The notes: generated from the sequence alone by a model not told the origin. A stretch of 64,000 nt of DNA from Mycoplasma miroungigenitalium (GCF_013008635.1 NZ_CP053096.1:682001-746000), one strand, 5' to 3'; positions 1-10,524 are shown, counted from the stretch's first letter. Numbers and translations are program-made.

Positions 1-824
1 ATAAAGGCTCCTGAAGCGTTTGAAAGTCCATATAGGAACGAGAAGACGAAGGCAATTATACATACTAAGAAAATATTTCATTGACCCATAATCATAATCG
101 CTAAGGCTAGATAACCATACCCTCTAACATCACCATTAAATGAGATTCCGTAAGCTTGTGAGAAGATTGCACCTGCGACACCTGCGATAGCACCTGAGAT
201 AGCAACACCTTGTCATTTATATTTATAAACATTAATACCAGCAACATCAGCTGCTTGTGGGTTTTCACCAATGCTTCTAAATCTTAAACCTCATTTAGTT
301 TTGTATAAAGCAAAGGCTGCAACCGCAATAATAATTACTGTAATTACAAGTTTTCATGAAATAATTTCTAAACTTAAAGTACTGTTTTTAACTAATTCAA
401 CTGAGTATTGTAGTTCAGCAATGTTTAAAATAGGTTTTTTATTTCCGTGTCCGTGAATTTCTAGCAAGATGATTGAAATACCAAAAGCTAGTAAGTTAAT
501 TGCAAAACCTGAAATTGTGTGTTCACTTTTTAGTTTGATTGTGGCAAATCCGTGAAGTAGAGCAAACAATGATGCACATAATGCTGCAAAAATTGTTCCT
601 AAGATTTGTCATCAGCCACTGTTTGCAATATTTGGGTGTTTAACTAGTAGTGTGGCCAAGGTATCGGTGAATGCTAAATAGCTTGCAGCCCCTATAACCA
701 TCATCCCATTAATACCAATGTTAACAATACCTACCTTTTCACAGAATAGACCACTGATTCCACCAAGGGTAAAGATACAAAAGAATAGAATTAGCGATGA
801 ATAAACATTAAGCGTTAAGGCCAT
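1..824 (-). CDS. Nucleoside ABC transporter permease (YufQ/NupC-like), 3' end outside window
   Basis: One of the two membrane subunits of a BMP-family (nucleoside) ABC importer. The ATG at 824 follows AAGGAGG. The frame stays open to the window edge when TGA is read as Trp, giving about 274 residues and at least seven hydrophobic segments; the C-terminus is missing. The helices containing NIGINGMMVIGA and GENPQAADVAGINV are typical of the branched-chain/ribose-type permease family (BPD_transp_2). It overlaps the upstream permease gene by 17 bp and is the last visible gene of a four-gene operon (lipoprotein, ATPase, permease, permease). Substrate assignment rests on the BMP lipoprotein and family knowledge, not on residues seen here. 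Confidence 0.88.
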
Positions 825-2934
825 CTTGTACCTCCTTTTTCTTTAGTGTTTCTAGCGCCATGCGTAATCTTCGATCAATAATATCGACAAAAATTGGAGC
901 ATATTCGGCGTTAATAGATTTTAAATCAGCAGTTCTTTGTTGACTAATGGCAAATTTACCGGTTTTACCTAATTCTTTCATTTGATTAATTAATTCGTAT
1001 TTTTTCAAGTTAATTTGTTCGAAATGAACTAAAGTTTGCTCATCAGTATTTTTATAGTTCATTGCATCAGCAAGATATTTATCTTGTAATTTGACGAATT
1101 CACTATTTAATAATGAAACTTTATTTTTGTTTGAAACTTCATCAATTTCTCAATTAATTTCATCAGCTTTAATTGAAGATAAACGTTGATTTAATGCTTC
1201 ATTTTCATTTTTTGTAAATTCTGCAACTAAGGTTTTATTTTCATTACGTAGTTGTTTAAGTTCGCTATTGCAATTTGGCGATACGTATTGAGCTTTAAGA
1301 GATTTGATTTGTTCTTTTAAAGCAACTTTTGCTCCTGACACTTGTAATTTAATTTCATCTTTAGAGTAATTTAGCTCTGGATTATTTAAGTCTTCTAGTT
1401 TATTATAGTAAACATTTTGGGCATCAAGGATTGCTGAATTCAATTGACTGTAATTTGCCATTTTTTCTGCATGTTTTTGATTAATTAAATCATTAAGTTT
1501 TTGAGCTTTTTGAAGTTCAAATTTGGCAATTACAATTTTTGATTCTAATTTTGCAATATCTTTAAGATATTTTTGATTAATTAAATTCAATTTAGCAATC
1601 GTTTTGTTAGCGTTTTTGGTTGATACTGTGTATCTTGCGTTGTGATTTTGTGTTTTGTTTTTTGCGTTCAATTTAGCGATAGCTATATTATAACGTTTCA
1701 ATTTAGAATAAGCTTTATATCTAGGGTCGCTCAATAATGCAAATTTTCCTCTAAAGTACACAATTGGTTTGAATTGAGTAAACATAATTGCAGTAGCTGC
1801 TAAGTATAGAATCATTGATGTAATAACTTGGACATCATCTGGTTTTAGGTATAGAGGAGCTTTTTGCAATTTGTAGTTTGCTGTATATAGTGCTGTATAG
1901 AATAATGATGTAAAAACAATACCGATTGGAGAGTTTAAAGCCAATAGGCTGATTGCGATACATTCAAAACCTAAGTTAAGAGGTTGGGTAACTGAGTCAA
2001 ATCTTGCTGATAGACCTAAAACATAGTTGAAGAATCCTGCGACTCCGGCAATCATGGCTGAGAAGGCTAAAACTAGCATTGTTAATTTTTTATCATTAAC
2101 CCCCATGTATTTACCATTTGATTTAGATATACCTTGCATTCTAATTTTGTAACCTAAACTTGTAAAACTGAAGACAAAGGCAACAGCAATTACTAATACT
2201 AATAAAATTATTAGACCAGCAATAGAAAATGCTTTTTTGACTTCTTGACTGATACCAACTATACCTGGGTTAGTACCTGTGTTAACATCATTAAAGTAAT
2301 ATGATATTTGGTTTAAACTGAATTCTGGTCAAATAACATTTGCAGATTTTTGTTGGAAACAAACCATTGCAATGCCAACAATAATTCAGTTAATCATAAT
2401 AGTAGAAATAACTTCATGCACATTTAAATATGCCTTCAAAACCCCTGCTATTAGACCTGCTATAAAAGCAAAAATCATAGAAAAGACTAGAGCTAATAAT
2501 AACAATCATACTGGAATTGAGGTATATGATGTGTAACCTAATTTAATGAAAATACCAAATGAAGTTGCACCTGTAATCATCATTTGACCTGGGATACCAA
2601 TATTGAACAATCCAGCCTTAAAGCTGATTGCACAAGCTAATGATGAGAAACCAAAAATCAATAAGTAGTTTAAAATAACTTCTTTGTTACTTGGCGATTT
2701 TAAACTATCAACAACATTAGTAAAGATTGCGAACGGGTTGATAATTCTGTGTTCAAGTAACGATGTTTTTAGGAAGATATAAACTAATGAAAGTACTATC
2801 CCGAAAAACAAGGCTCAAAGAGAAGAAGCAACCTTACGACCAGTTGATTTTGTTTTGTCCATTTTGACGAATGAACTGATTTTTTCACTAATCTTGTTGA
2901 ATGTTTCAATCATAATGTTTTTGTGTTTTGTCAT
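808..2934 (-). CDS. Nucleoside ABC transporter permease (YufP/NupB-like) with long coiled-coil C-terminal tail
   Basis: First membrane subunit of the BMP-type importer, 708 aa. The ATG at 2934 follows AAAGGAGGG. It contains several in-frame TGA (Trp) codons. Residues about 30-380 form the hydrophobic permease core, with family-like stretches such as NIGIPGQMMITGA. From about residue 385 to the end the protein becomes a charged Lys/Glu/Asn-rich helical tail of roughly 320 residues, far longer than family members in other bacteria (about 350 aa in total). The gene starts inside the ATPase gene (47 bp overlap) and its end overlaps the next permease gene, so the genes are probably translationally coupled. 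The function of the tail is unknown; it should face the cytoplasm if the core has normal topology. Confidence 0.88.
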
Positions 2935-4786
2935 TTACTGCTCCCTCCTTTCTATTTTTAAAGTCTTTATAAATTTGATCAAATGAAGATTTGGCTTCAC
3001 TTAATTCTTGTTTTCTTTGTTGAATGATAGCTTTATGATTATCTGAAGCTAATTTATAGTTATTTTTAAGTTCTACTAATGTTTCTTTATCAACATCTTT
3101 AGAGTGTTGAGCAATGTATAAACTTGATTTAATTGAAGTTTTATCTAATAAAGCTTTTTCAATTAATTTAGCATATTTTTTATTTAGATATGTAATGTAA
3201 CTATCTTTAGAATCTTCAATATCATTAGGGTTAAATCATGAATCTTGTTCGTTTTGCGTACTTGATGACATGTATTTACCAATTTCTTCACGAGATGAAG
3301 TTTTAGCGTCGTTAATTGAAAGAATTTTACCTTCATTAATAACAGCAATTGTATCTGCTAGCGCCAATACTTCGTCTAATTCATATGAAATTAGAAGAAT
3401 TGCCTTGCCCTTTGCTTTTTCATTTAAGATTTGAGTATGAATATTAGTAATTGCACCAATATCCATACCACGTGTTGGTTGGACAATGATGATGAAATCA
3501 TGTTCAAACATCATTTCACGTCCAACGATGAATTTTTGTTGATTACCACCCGAGAGTGAACGAGCGATACTTTTAGCACCTTGTGAACTTCTAACGTCAT
3601 ATTTTTCAATAATTTCGTTAGTGAATTCTTTTATGGCTTTAGTTTTAAATACTCCGCCTTTTACGAATTCCTTGTCTCAAAGTCTTCTAATTACTGAGTT
3701 TTCTTGAATAGTGAAATCAAGAATTACACCATGGTGGTGTCTATCGGCCGGAATGTAGGCAACATGTTGTCTACTTCTATCTCACGCACCACTTTTTGTA
3801 ATATCTTTAAACTCATATTCATTTGTGCTATGATTAAATATTTTTAAGTGAACTGAACCTTTGTGAGGCTGTTCAACTCCGCCACAAATGTATTCTAATT
3901 CTTCTTGTCCGTTTCCAGCAACCCCTGCAATAGCAAAGATTTCGCCCGCGTGAACATCAAAAGAAATGTTTTTTAAGTTTTTATTTAATTTAGTTGTTGT
4001 TATGTTTTTTAGAGAAAACACAACTTCTTTTTTCTCACTTGGTATGTCATTTTTAACTTCAACAACATCGCTACCAACCATTGCTCTAATAATTTGATCC
4101 ATTGTTGTATCTTTTAAAACAAAGTTTCCAGCAACTTTTCCTAAACGTAAAACAGTTGCAGTATCAGCGACTTGTTCAATTTCTTTTAATTTGTGAGAAA
4201 TAAAAATTATTGTTTTGCCTGCTTTTTTAAATATTTCAAATGAGTGTAATAACCCTTGAATTTCTTCATCAGTTAAAACAGCAGTTGGTTCGTCAAAAAC
4301 CAAAATGTCATTTCCACGATAAAGCATTTTCATAATTTCAACTTTTTGTTGAGTTGAAACTGTAGCATCTCCAGATTTTTGGAATAAATCGAAGTGCAAT
4401 TTATATGTATTTTGAAGTGCTTTTATTTTTTTGATTGCAATGTCTCTATTTAAGACACCCGCATTTTTTGTTCACTCCTCACCAAGGATTATGTTATCTA
4501 AGTTTGTATATACGTCAACTAATTTAAAGTGTTGGTGAACCATCCCGATACCCATTTCATTAGCATCGTTTGGTCCAGAAAAAAGCACCTTGTTGCCATT
4601 TATAAGGATTTCTCCACTTGTCTGTTCATAAAGACCAAACAAGATTGACATCAAAGTACTTTTACCAGCTCCGTTTTCACCGATTAATGCGTGTATTGTT
4701 CCTTTTTTAACTGCAAAAGAAACACTGTCATTAGCGGTAATTCCGGGGAATTTTTTAGTTACGTTAATGAATTCAACAGCATTCAT
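2888..4786 (-). CDS. Nucleoside ABC transporter ATP-binding protein (YufO/NupA-like, two ABC domains)
   Basis: Tandem-domain ATPase of the BMP importer, 632 aa. Domain 1 has Walker A GENGAGKST at about residues 36-44 and Walker B LVFDEPTAVL near 162-171, with a degenerate signature (VSTQQK). Domain 2 has the altered Walker A GVAGNGQEE near 288, usual for the RbsA/MglA/YufO family, and a good signature LSGGNQQKF near residue 412. From about residue 517 a charged helical tail of about 115 residues follows; this is unusual for the family. The ATG at 4786 shares its A with the TAA of the upstream lipoprotein gene (TAATG), which indicates translational coupling. Confidence 0.9.
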
Positions 4787-6117
4787 TATTTATTTTCAAT
4801 TTTTAAAGCGGCATTTAATGCATCGATACGTTCTTGAATGTTTATAATATCGTCACCATCTTGAGTAACTTTTGAAGAATGTAATCATGCTTTTGTTTCT
4901 TCATCTAGAGTTTTATATAGCTTTTCAGCTTCATCTAGAGCTTGTTGAGCAAGAATTTGTTTGTCACCTTCGATGTGAGTTTTTGAAACTCCAACTCATC
5001 CTCTATCATAACCATGGCTCATGATTGAGTCTTTTTTATCGATTTCTAGTCCTTCAACATCTTTACCTAATGCAAGTGCTGAAACAGCATCATAGGTTGA
5101 TTGTCCAATGTTTTTAACAATTGATGTAAAGTATGTGTTTTGTTCACTTGAAGCACTTAATGCTTGGTCAACGTCTACACCAATAATGTATTTATTTTTT
5201 CCTTTAAATTTAGTGTGTTTTGTAACTTGGAATGTTGTTTGACCAGCAACAGCCATAACAATTTTAGGGTCTGTTGCTAACATGGCATCAACAGCTTTTG
5301 TATTTGTTTCATTTTGGTCGAATTCAGCACCTAAATTTACTGAATTAGTTGTAGAGTGAATTTTGGTTGAGTCATCTTTTTGTTGGTTATTTCAGTATAG
5401 AATACCTTTCATGAAACCTTCGTTAAAATCAGTAACTCCAGGGAAAGCACCACCACCTAAAGTAGCGAATGATCTATCTTTAAATTCTTTTTCTGTTGAT
5501 AGGAATTTTGCAGCAGCATATCCAGCAACGAAAGCAGCCTCTTTAGTTTTGAAATCTTGGAATACTGCGTGTCCTGCTAGGTCTTTAACATCAGATAAAG
5601 ATGTATAGTCAGCACCGATTAAAACGATTCCTAATTCTTTGAACTTCTTAGCATTTTCTGGTTTTTGCAAGAATGCCGAAACGTTTGTTTGGTGTAAGAA
5701 ACCAGGAAGTAGTCATACTTTGTATTTACTATCTAAAGCTTCTCTATATGCTTGTTCATATTTTCCTTCTTTAACTTCAAGAACAGCGTAGTTATCAGCA
5801 CTAACTCCGTTTTGAATGTCAGCGAAAGTTAATAGACCTTCTCAAGCCGATTGGTTAAATGATTTATCGTTGATGTCTCCACCATCGTTAATCATCACGA
5901 TGCTTTTCATTTTTTGTCCTTTTGTGATACCAAATTCTTTATTTAAAGTAATTTTTGTAACAGGGACTGTTGGTCTTTTAGGGTGAGTGAATTCAGTGTG
6001 TTTTACTGCAACACCGTTAATTTCTCCACCTTTATCATTGCTACATGCTGCAGCAACCATAGGAAGTGTACCAAGCGCCGATACAGCTCCTAGTCCTAAA
6101 AGTAATTTATTTTTCAT
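4786..6117 (-). CDS. BMP family substrate-binding lipoprotein (nucleoside importer)
   Basis: Extracellular substrate-binding lipoprotein of the ABC importer encoded downstream, 443 aa. The ATG at 6117 follows AGGAGGC. The N-terminus is a lipoprotein signal peptide ending in VAAACS (lipid-modified Cys about residue 25). The body has Bmp-domain (PF02608) features, with SIVMINDGGDINDKSFNQSA near the N-terminus and TLGGGAFPGVTDFNEGF in the middle, as in basic membrane protein/PnrA nucleoside receptors. The last 70 or so residues are a charged helical extension, like the tails of the permease and ATPase of the same operon. Nucleoside specificity is inferred from the family. Confidence 0.9.
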
Positions 6118-6194
6118 ATTTTTTGCCTCCTAAATATGCGAAGCGAGTTTATTTCTAAACCGCTTGAATAAACTTTTTGTGTTTATCTGTCTAT

Positions 6195-6200
6195 ATTATA
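6195..6200 (-). promoter_or_regulatory. Candidate -10 box for the BMP operon
   Basis: TATAAT on the minus strand, 78 bp upstream of the lipoprotein start. No convincing -35 box is visible, as is common in mycoplasmas. A start here would give an mRNA leader of about 70 nt. Confidence 0.5.
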
Positions 6201-6230
6201 TATATTTATATATTGATATTCTTTTTCCAG

Positions 6231-6262
6231 AAACTTTACCACATTTGAATATGGTAAAATTT
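6231..6262. repeat. Imperfect palindrome upstream of the BMP operon
   Basis: Two 14-bp arms (6231-6244 and 6249-6262) are complementary except at two positions and flank a 4-nt loop. The mismatches would be G-U pairs in a minus-strand RNA. It lies upstream of the predicted promoter, so it may be an operator. It also contains ATGGTAAAAT, which resembles the extended -10 element seen at tuf and infC. The 6118-6427 stretch holds only this, the promoter and the rplT terminator. Confidence 0.4.
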
Positions 6263-6399
6263 CCAGTTTTAGCAAAAAGTTAATTTTTGTGTATTATAAG
6301 ACTTAAAATTTTGATTAATACATTTATTTCAAAGTTTGAGAAAAGATAAAAATGTGGAAATTTTTATAATTTTTACGATTTTTTTCAACAAATATATAA

Positions 6400-6423
6400 A
6401 AAAACTCAGCAACGCTGAGTTAA
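6400..6423 (-). terminator. Intrinsic terminator of infC-rpmI-rplT
   Basis: Minus-strand stem AACTCAGC / GCTGAGTT with a 3-nt loop, followed by a run of T, immediately after the rplT stop codon. Confidence 0.85.
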
Positions 6424-6427
6424 ATAA

Positions 6428-6778
6428 TTATTTACCGTTTCTTGAAATTTCAACTAGGTTTGAAAATACTTTAGGTTCGTTAATAGCTAATTCTGAAAGC
6501 ATTTTTCTGTTAATTGTGATGTTTGCTTTTTTAAGTCCGTTAATGAATTGTGAATATGTAACTCCTTCTGCTCTAGTAGCAGCATTGATACGGGCTATTC
6601 ATAATTTTCTAAAGTTACGTTTAACTTGTTTACGGTCTCTAAATGCGTATGTTCATGATTTAACAACTGCTTGTTTAGCAACTTTATAACCTATTGATTT
6701 GTGTCCAAAATATCCTTTAGCTAGTTTTAGTCATTTTTTTCTTCTAGCTCTAGTAACTGTTCCGCCTTTAACTCTCAT
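6428..6778 (-). CDS. rplT: 50S ribosomal protein L20
   Basis: Large-subunit ribosomal protein L20, 116 aa, full length. It starts [20 protein letters not shown], typical for L20, and contains the conserved stretches FGHKSIGY and RNFRKLWIARINAA. One Trp codon or more is TGA, which splits the frame under the standard code. It is the last gene of infC-rpmI-rplT, whose order is conserved in Firmicutes and Mollicutes. In Bacillus L20 represses this operon through the leader; an equivalent leader is present upstream of infC here. Confidence 0.97.
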
Positions 6779-6814
6779 AGTTTCCTCTTTCTATATTGTT
6801 GAATGTAAGGTTAA

Positions 6815-7003
6815 TTAAAATAACCCTTTGAATCTTTTGATGTCAGATGCGTGCATTTGAACAGATTTACGTGCTTGACGTTTTTGTTTTGTGGTTTTAT
6901 TTTGGGCTAGGTGTGAACGGTAAGCTTGTTCTCTTAAAACTTTTCCTGTACCTGTAATTTTGATACGTTTTTTAAGAGCACTTTTTGTCTTCATTTTAGG
7001 CAT
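6815..7003 (-). CDS. rpmI: 50S ribosomal protein L35
   Basis: Large-subunit ribosomal protein L35, 62 aa, starting [20 protein letters not shown] and strongly basic throughout, as in the family. It lies between infC (24 bp) and rplT (36 bp) in the conserved operon. An AAGGAG sequence precedes the ATG. Confidence 0.97.
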   Translation of the reverse strand: MPKMKTKSALKKRIKITGTGKVLREQAYRSHLAQNKTTKQKRQARKSVQMHASDIKRFKGLF

Positions 7004-7027
7004 AATTACTCCTTAAATTAATCAAAA

Positions 7028-7669
7028 TTATTCTTCATCGTCGAATTCTTCGTCGTCAGAATCATCATTTTGATCTTGTGTAGTGTTCTTATCTACTATA
7101 TTATTCTCTTTCTTATATTTAGCAACTTTAACTTTATTTGGTTGTAGGTATAGATCAAGAAATCTATTATTCACTAACGTCGCCTCTTTGGTAATTTCAG
7201 CAATGTCCTCCAATAATTGGAAGAATCTATTCATTGTGTCATAACCTAATTCAGGACGAGCCATTTCACGTCCACGATATTTTAAACTAACCTTTAGACG
7301 GTCACCATCTAGCAAGAATTCTCTCGCTTTACGAGCTTTCACTTGTAAATCGTGGTCTCCAATCATAACTGTTAATCTGATTTGACGATTTTGAATAATT
7401 GTTTGTTTTTCCTTAGCAGCTTTTTGCTTTTTCTTTCTTTCATATTTGAATTTTCCATAATCCAATATTCTAGCAATAGGTTTTGGCTCAACGCTTATTA
7501 GCACTAAGTCCATTCCGTATTCACGAGCAATCTCGATAGCTTCTCGTGTAGGTTTAACCCCTATCTTATCCCCTTCAGGCCCGATTAAAAAGACTTTTGA
7601 AAAAGGGATGTTTGAATTTATCATGTGTTCAGCTGCAGGTTTTTTGTTTCTGGTATTTGTTGGTTGAAT
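7028..7669 (-). CDS. infC: Translation initiation factor IF-3, ATT start
   Basis: IF-3 binds the 30S subunit and selects the initiator tRNA and start codon. The best start is ATT at 7669: AAGGAG lies five bases upstream and the 15 extra codons give the usual basic N-terminal tail (PTNTRNKKPAAEH) before INSNIPFSKVFLIG. The only in-frame ATG (7624) lacks a Shine-Dalgarno sequence and would truncate the protein. This gives 213 aa. Non-ATG starts (AUU, AUA) in infC are a known autoregulatory device in other bacteria. The C-terminus is very acidic (DDSDDEEFDDEE). Confidence 0.93.
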   Translation of the reverse strand: MQPTNTRNKKPAAEHMINSNIPFSKVFLIGPEGDKIGVKPTREAIEIAREYGMDLVLISVEPKPIARILDYGKFKYERKKKQKAAKEKQTIIQNRQIRLTVMIGDHDLQVKARKAREFLLDGDRLKVSLKYRGREMARPELGYDTMNRFFQLLEDIAEITKEATLVNNRFLDLYLQPNKVKVAKYKKENNIVDKNTTQDQNDDSDDEEFDDEE

Positions 7670-7679
7670 ATTAACTCCT

Positions 7680-7826
7680 TTATAATAGATAATTTTTAAA
7701 ATTAAAATAAAAGTGGTATCTCCACTTTCTAAACTACATCTTAAAAAAGATTTTAATTGTAGCTAGAAACCCAAGGCTATGGCCATCAGGTGAGATGTAA
7801 TCTACTTTCTGCAATTAAATATTGCT
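7680..7826 (-). promoter_or_regulatory. infC operon leader with attenuator (L20-leader type)
   Basis: In the minus-strand RNA a segment TACATCT (about 7797) can pair with AGATGTA (about 7736), enclosing a conserved-looking core with GGCCATAGCC. Next comes the hairpin AAAGTGG-AGATA-CCACTTT (7710-7728), followed by a U-rich run, that is a transcription attenuator before infC. This arrangement and gene context match the L20 autoregulatory leader known in Bacilli. I have not computed a covariance-model match. Confidence 0.6.
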
Positions 7827-7831
7827 TAATC

Positions 7832-7840
7832 ATTTTACCA
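7832..7840 (-). promoter_or_regulatory. Extended -10 promoter of infC operon
   Basis: Minus-strand TGGTAAAAT, identical to the element in front of tuf (50577-50585). It would start an RNA at about 7825, just upstream of the attenuator leader. Confidence 0.5.
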
Positions 7841-7962
7841 TAAACTTGTTAATTAATAATTAAATTAAATTTATTCTCCGTTTTATCCATATTCTGTTTA
7901 TTTGCTGTATTAAAAGTAAAATAAAACGGCACAAAGGCCATTCAAATAATTAATTTCTTCTT

Positions 7963-8193
7963 TTAAAGAACGAATTCTACATTAATAATTGCTTTTTGTT
8001 CGTTTGCTTGATAACTAAATTCTTCTTTATGTTCGTCGAGATATTTAATGACAGCATTTCACATGTTTTGATCATCTAAGTTCATGATTACATCGGCACC
8101 ATTTTCGCCTTGTTCTCAAATATCATCTAGTTCTCTTTCTAAACGAGTAATTGCTTTTTTGGTATTTGTTTCGTCGTGCAATAAGATTTCCAT
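7963..8193 (-). CDS. Small acidic hypothetical protein
   Basis: 76-aa protein starting MEILLHDETNTKKAITRLER, with ATG preceded by GGAGGAAC. Two Trp residues are encoded by TGA, so the gene is invisible under the standard code. It is rich in Asp and Glu, with predicted helix (TRLERELDDIWEQGEN) and a beta-like C-terminus (KAIINVEFVL). It lies between infC and tmcAL with no obvious terminator on its 3' side. I do not recognise the family. The good ribosome binding site and the clean frame support it as a real gene. Confidence 0.7.
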
Positions 8194-8224
8194 AATGTTC
8201 CTCCAAGTATTTTTAATTTTAAAC

Positions 8225-9121
8225 TTATTTTCATTTTTTACATAATATTCAGGCGATTATTCTTTTGATTCTACTGGAAGTGTATCGTTTCGAAACGCAC
8301 GCATCAACAAATTCATCGTAGGTTTCCAAATGAGAATGTTTAAGTAATAAATTTTCAATTCCTTCGCTAATTAATTTAATTTTTCTCAATTTATTTATAG
8401 GTGTTTTAGTTAAAATACTGATAAATTTTTTATAGTCTTTCTCAATAAAACGAGGACGAGATATTTTCATTGGTGAGTAGTTAGAAATATCTTCGTTATT
8501 TTTTAATTTAGTTCGTAAAAGCGATGCTGAAGCAAAGTTTTGATTTGGCAGTTGCGAATGAAAGGGGATATTTCGTTCGATTGTAAAAATTTCAATATTG
8601 TAATTATTGTTTACTATTGATTTAACATATTCAAAACCTAAGATATCATTTGGCATAGCAAAATTTTCACCAGTTAAATCTTTTAAAGCCGAAGCGAAAG
8701 CTTTTGGGTAAGCCAGTTTTTCTTTCTTGATATAGTGTCTAATAACATGATTGAATTCATCAAGGTTATTTTTTAAAAAATTAGCTAATCTAACCATGCG
8801 ATCTGGATTGTTTGTTTCCGAACCAAAGACAATTTTGCTGACGCCAGCTCTATGAAGTTTTGCTATTGCGTTCTGGGCAAAGATATGTGCAGCTTGAACA
8901 GTTTCTTCAAAAGTTAATTTAAGAACTTTATTAACGCCATATTTTTTGGCAATTTTTTTTCTGTTGTTAAAACTAGTGATAGTATATTCACCTCGTTGCG
9001 AAAATTTATCACTCATGACAACGATTATTTTTTCGTTTGGGAAATTCTGTTTTATTCAGTTAATTTGTCTAATATGTCCGTTATGAAAAGGATTATATTC
9101 CGCCACGATTCCTATTGCCAT
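8225..9121 (-). CDS. tmcAL: tRNA(Met) cytidine acetate ligase TmcAL
   Basis: ATP-dependent nucleotidyltransferase-like enzyme that in Bacillus makes N4-acetylcytidine at the elongator tRNA-Met wobble position (formerly YlbM family). The ATG at 9121 follows AGGAG. The start region GIVAEYNPFHNGH (residues about 4-16) carries the HxGH nucleotide-binding motif, and SDKFSQRGEYT and FGSETNN follow. The product is 298 aa, shorter than the roughly 400 aa of Firmicutes proteins but usual for mycoplasmas. A TGA near the end is Trp; the frame continues eight codons to TAA (WILCKKWK). Confidence 0.85.
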
Positions 9122-9203
9122 TGTTGTCTCCTATCAGAAATATAAGTTAATTGACCAACATCAAGAAATTTATATATTTTGTTATTATTATAAAAAAATT
9201 AAT

Positions 9204-9209
9204 TATAAT
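9204..9209 (+). promoter_or_regulatory. -10 box of tRNA-Leu gene
   Basis: TATAAT ends 14 bases before the first base of the mature tRNA; a TTGTTA at 9179-9184 could act as a loose -35 element with a long spacer. Confidence 0.6.
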
Positions 9210-9223
9210 AATTACGAAATTAT

Positions 9224-9307
9224 GCCCAAGTGGTGGAATGGTAGACACCGTAGACTCAAAATCTACTGGAGAAATCCGTGCAGGTTCAAGTCCTGTCTTG
9301 GGTACCA
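9224..9307 (+). tRNA. tRNA-Leu (anticodon CAA)
   Basis: 84-nt tRNA with encoded CCA. Acceptor stem GCCCAAG pairs with CTTGGGT. The anticodon arm GTAGA-CTCAAAA-TCTAC gives anticodon CAA (reads UUG). The variable arm is long, as in class II tRNAs, and the T arm contains GGTTCAAGTCC. It is transcribed alone between divergent minus-strand genes. Confidence 0.96.
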
Positions 9308-9327
9308 TATCAGTTTATGACCAAATT

Positions 9328-9352
9328 TGCAACTAACTTGTTGCATTTTTTA
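9328..9352 (+). terminator. Terminator of tRNA-Leu
   Basis: Stem TGCAAC / GTTGCA with a 6-nt loop followed by six T, 20 bp after the tRNA. Confidence 0.8.
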
Positions 9353-9371
9353 TTCCTTTTGTCAATTTGTT

Positions 9372-9398
9372 AATTAAAAACCGAAATTATTATCGGTT
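9372..9398 (-). terminator. Terminator of the 9403-10275 membrane protein gene
   Basis: Minus-strand stem AACCGA / TCGGTT with an 8-nt AT loop and a T-rich tail, five bases after the stop codon. Confidence 0.7.
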
Positions 9399-9402
9399 AA
9401 AA

Positions 9403-10275
9403 TTAAAGTTGTTTCTTTCGTTTAACTATCATTCTTCAAATTGCTACAGTTAATAAAGCTAGTGGCAGTAATATTGTTAAAAACACAATTACTAAATAAG
9501 CTCTCATTCATAACTTGTTACGGTCACGACGAGAATTTTCTATTTGTTCATGGATATCAACACTTCTTTCACCTAAAAAATCACTTAAATCTGCTAAACG
9601 TTTCTTATCAATCAATCTCATTGCGACATAAAAACCGATTAATAATGCCATTACAATTGTACTTATTAGACAAAATAGAGGTGTATTTCCAAATCCGTTA
9701 TCAAGAATTTCTTTTCAATTTAGTTTTAATTTGAAGGTTGGTTCATAGTTAATTTCCGTCATACCTTTTGAATAAATTCCATACACAATGGCAGTAATTA
9801 AACCTAAGTAAGTTAGCACGAATATCAAACATCATGTTAAGTCTACACCTTTAAGCACTATTCGACGGTAGGCTAAATGGAAAGTATTCGAGCTTGTCTT
9901 GTCTCCTAGTTCTAATGCTTCGCGATAACGTTTAACGGTATTTGATCATTGAATGTTTTCTATCAGATTTTTAATACCAAGAGCTAAGAATATTGCTGCC
10001 GTAACTCCAAATGCAATTAGATAACCCCAGTAGCTTTCAACAAAAGGCCCTACTTTTAAATACGCTAACACAAAAAATATAATTGCGGCAGTCATGATTG
10101 TAAAACAAATTGTCATATTTATTGTTTTGATATTTTTTTCTGTTCTTATAACCCTGAATGGTCTAGGAGAGATTTGGTTTTTAGGATCTCTTACAATTTT
10201 TCCTTCCAGATTTTGGTCATTGCTTGATTTAACAATTTCAATTGTGGATGTATCATTTATTGGTTTTCACTTCAT
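9403..10275 (-). CDS. Four-helix membrane protein (possibly MSC_0882-like family)
   Basis: 290-aa protein with five or more TGA-encoded Trp codons, which is why no long frame appears under the standard code. It starts MKWKPINDTSTIEIVKSSND. Four hydrophobic segments follow, at about residues 60-80, 90-110, 155-180 and 205-225, plus a fifth near the C-terminus (YLVIVFLTILLPLALLTVAI). A charged cytoplasmic-looking loop contains RYREALELGDKTSS. It resembles the conserved mycoplasma membrane family named after MSC_0882, but I recognise this only by size and topology. AAAGG precedes the ATG. It is a single-gene unit. Confidence 0.75.
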
Positions 10276-10431
10276 ATTTTGTTACCTTTCAGTTCTTACT
10301 TATTATATATTCTTTATTAAGATTACAAACTTGTTCCATAAAATGTGGAAATTTCTACTTTTTGGATAGTTTTTGAGGTAATTTGAGCTAAAAAAGTAAA
10401 AAAAATTTTTTCGATCTCGCTTTTTAGTGTT

Positions 10432-10437
10432 TATAAT
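10432..10437 (+). promoter_or_regulatory. -10 box of the Opp operon leader
   Basis: TATAAT 9 bases before a leader ORF. No promoter fits between the first leader terminator (ends 10587) and the riboswitch (starts 10594), so this is the most likely start of the whole leader-opp transcript. Confidence 0.6.
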
Positions 10438-10446
10438 TATTCCGTT

Positions 10447-10524
10447 ATGTTAAAAACAAATTTATTCACTCGTATTAAAAATATTAATGGAATGGCGTCT
10501 TGAGCTATTTCGATTTTGAATTAA
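10447..10524 (+). CDS. Possible leaderless leader peptide (25 aa)
   Basis: ATG begins 9 bases after TATAAT, so the mRNA would be essentially leaderless; there is no Shine-Dalgarno sequence. The peptide begins MLKTNLFTRIKNINGMASW and ends ISILN, with one TGA-Trp. The base right after its TAA stop begins TACCTG (10525-10530), which is complementary to CAGGTA in the 5' arm of the terminator hairpin at 10561-10587. A ribosome finishing this ORF would cover TACCTG and free the terminator, the logic of classic attenuation. Coding is inferred only; no homologue is recognised. Confidence 0.4.

Noticed and set aside
7878-7929. Distant inverted repeat CCGTTTTAT / ATAAAACGG as terminator
   Set aside because: Arms are separated by more than 40 bases with no T tract in the right position.
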